Part shown: in pieces, positions 62,801 to 64,000 of the stretch
How positions within the stretch are numbered: the stretch's first letter is position 1
How the letters are laid out: the number at the start of each line of letters is the position of its first letter
The notes under the pieces: generated by a model
What the model was told of the DNA's origin: nothing
What the model saw: the letters and a program-made list of their open reading frames with translations, nothing else
The model's database searches: none
Translations under genes and position numbers: made by a program
NCBI GenBank assembly: GCA_023055505.1
Contig: JALIRH010000004.1
Span: forward strand, 20,331,368 to 20,395,367
Length of the DNA stretch: 64,000 nucleotides
Direction: 5' to 3'
DNA from: Callipepla californica brunnescens
Taxonomy: Eukaryota > Chordata > Aves > Galliformes > Odontophoridae

Positions 62801-64000
62801 AGGATGCTGAGCTGTAGCAGAGGAACATGCATGTTGTGTTGATTAGTGAAAGTCATGTGCATGTGTGTAGATGGGTCACTTGTGAGCTTGAGAGAGGAGA
62901 GCTTCTGCTGTGGGGTATTATAGCCACTGATTGCTACCCTGAGAATTACGTGACACTTCCTGTCAGCCTTTGTCAGAGGCTTGCTGAAAATCCAACTGCT
63001 TTTGTCATCTTTAAACAATTCAGCTAAATGTAGTTGACAAATTCTGATGAATGGAATTCTTTCGTCCTACTTATGAGGTTCAAAATTATTTCAACAGACT
63101 AAATTTGGGAATAGGTTCTTTTCTGTAATTGCAAAGATGTTCTCATTTTTAACTTGTCTTGACAGATATCAATCAATTAATAAGAGCTATCCTGTGCGTT
63201 GCTAAAGCTCTCATTGCTGTTCTTTGTTCGTAATTCCTTGTTCGAATGACCTTATCCTGAATTACTGGTCAGAAGTTGTTCTTTGAACTGCTTCTAGCAA
63301 CCTTTAAATGCACGTATAACATTTACTACCCTCTGGCATAGAAGCTGGCTTCTGTATGTGCATATTAGCAGCTTGATCACTTGTTCTTTACACTCAAAGC
63401 TCTTTAATGCATACTGTCCAGACCTAGTGAGTTGTTTTTATTCTTTGTTCCAACATTACGCCTCCTGACATGTGTGACGATGCTGTGCCTGAGAAACACA
63501 GGGCTGGCTGTAAGGTGTAAGCTGATAGTGATAGAGATTGGATGACAATAGCTAAGATGAAAGTGCTGTGAGTTCTCCATAGGGGCTGCATCATTTCAGT
63601 TTCTTGAGAGTAAGGATTCACTTCTGTCACAGTTATAAACAGGGAATTTGCGCTGCTGTTGGGGAGACAGCTGTCTCCCTGTCTGATCACATTCATTCCA
63701 GTGTGTATCACAGCTGTCAATCAGGATCTCAGTTTTTGACTGCAGGAGCAAACTTAGCCATCGTTAGCTTGAGTCTTCTGTTGTAAGGCTAAACAGGGAA
63801 GAAAGACAATTTGCTGCTAATTCTAAACAGTTGGTTAAGGCTTCCTTGCTTTGTTTTGCATTTAAAAGGTTAAATACACCAGTTAAGGAGGTTTTCAGGA
63901 AGAAATACCATTTCCCCAATGTTGTTCTTTTTGAACCTGAACTTAGCTGCACCTCCTACTTGTGCCCGTGGGAGGAATGGGAGTGATGTGGAAAAGGTGT

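Larger units (their letters stand above)
40350..64000 (+). other. NUMB: Long non-coding stretch, probably first intron(s) of NUMB
   Basis: About 23.6 kb with no reading frame resembling a protein. All open frames are short and uninformative. I looked for the NUMB first coding exon (MNKLRQSFRRKKD) and did not find it. Composition is ordinary apart from A-runs (44353-44375, about 57412-57440), a heptanucleotide repeat at 45291-45332 and a short TA run near 59565. No clear LINE is seen, which is unremarkable for a conserved regulatory intron. Confidence 0.45.

Overview
The window is vertebrate nuclear DNA and almost certainly avian, probably chicken or a close galliform. It has spliced genes with GT/AG introns, CpG-island promoters and CR1 LINE fragments with the ATTCTATG-type 3' end. 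The order DNAL1 - type I acyl-CoA thioesterases - RIOX1 - (NUMB) matches, in mirror orientation, the segment I know from human chromosome 14q24.3. The species is an inference, and I had no database.

Layout, left to right. (1) 1-7.3 kb: DNAL1 on the minus strand, seven coding exons visible. The last short coding exon lies left of the window, and a CR1 fragment sits in its last intron. (2) 9.6-28.3 kb: three tandem minus-strand type I acyl-CoA thioesterase genes (ACOT/BAAT family), here called A (9569-14175), B (15219-19183) and C (25314-28257). All have the same three-exon structure with a 203-nt middle exon and open frames. A has Gly where the family has its nucleophilic Ser. B has a complete triad, a mitochondrial-type presequence, an internal start and a C-terminal NKL. 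C has a complete triad but has lost the internal start and any peroxisomal tail. B and C share an exon-1 tract identical at 461 of 462 positions, while the rest of both genes is clearly diverged. (3) 19.5-25.3 kb, between B and C: intergenic DNA with a decayed endogenous retrovirus pol fragment (protease and RNase H, minus strand). (4) 28.4-32.0 kb: intergenic, with two CR1 fragments tail to tail and a diverged duplicated segment. (5) 32.1-33.9 kb: intronless RIOX1 (NO66), minus strand, in a CpG island. (6) 34-40 kb: intergenic, no gene recognised. (7) 40.0-41.1 kb: a second strong CpG island with CCAAT boxes and a splice donor on the plus strand, followed by about 23 kb without coding sequence. 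This fits the 5' end and first intron of NUMB, but no NUMB coding exon is in the window, so that call rests on gene order.

The thioesterases hydrolyse acyl-CoAs to free acid and CoA in mitochondria, peroxisomes or cytosol. The array looks like a small expansion whose members have diverged in targeting and, for A, in catalysis. DNAL1 (axonemal dynein) and RIOX1 (ribosomal and histone oxygenase) are unrelated neighbours.
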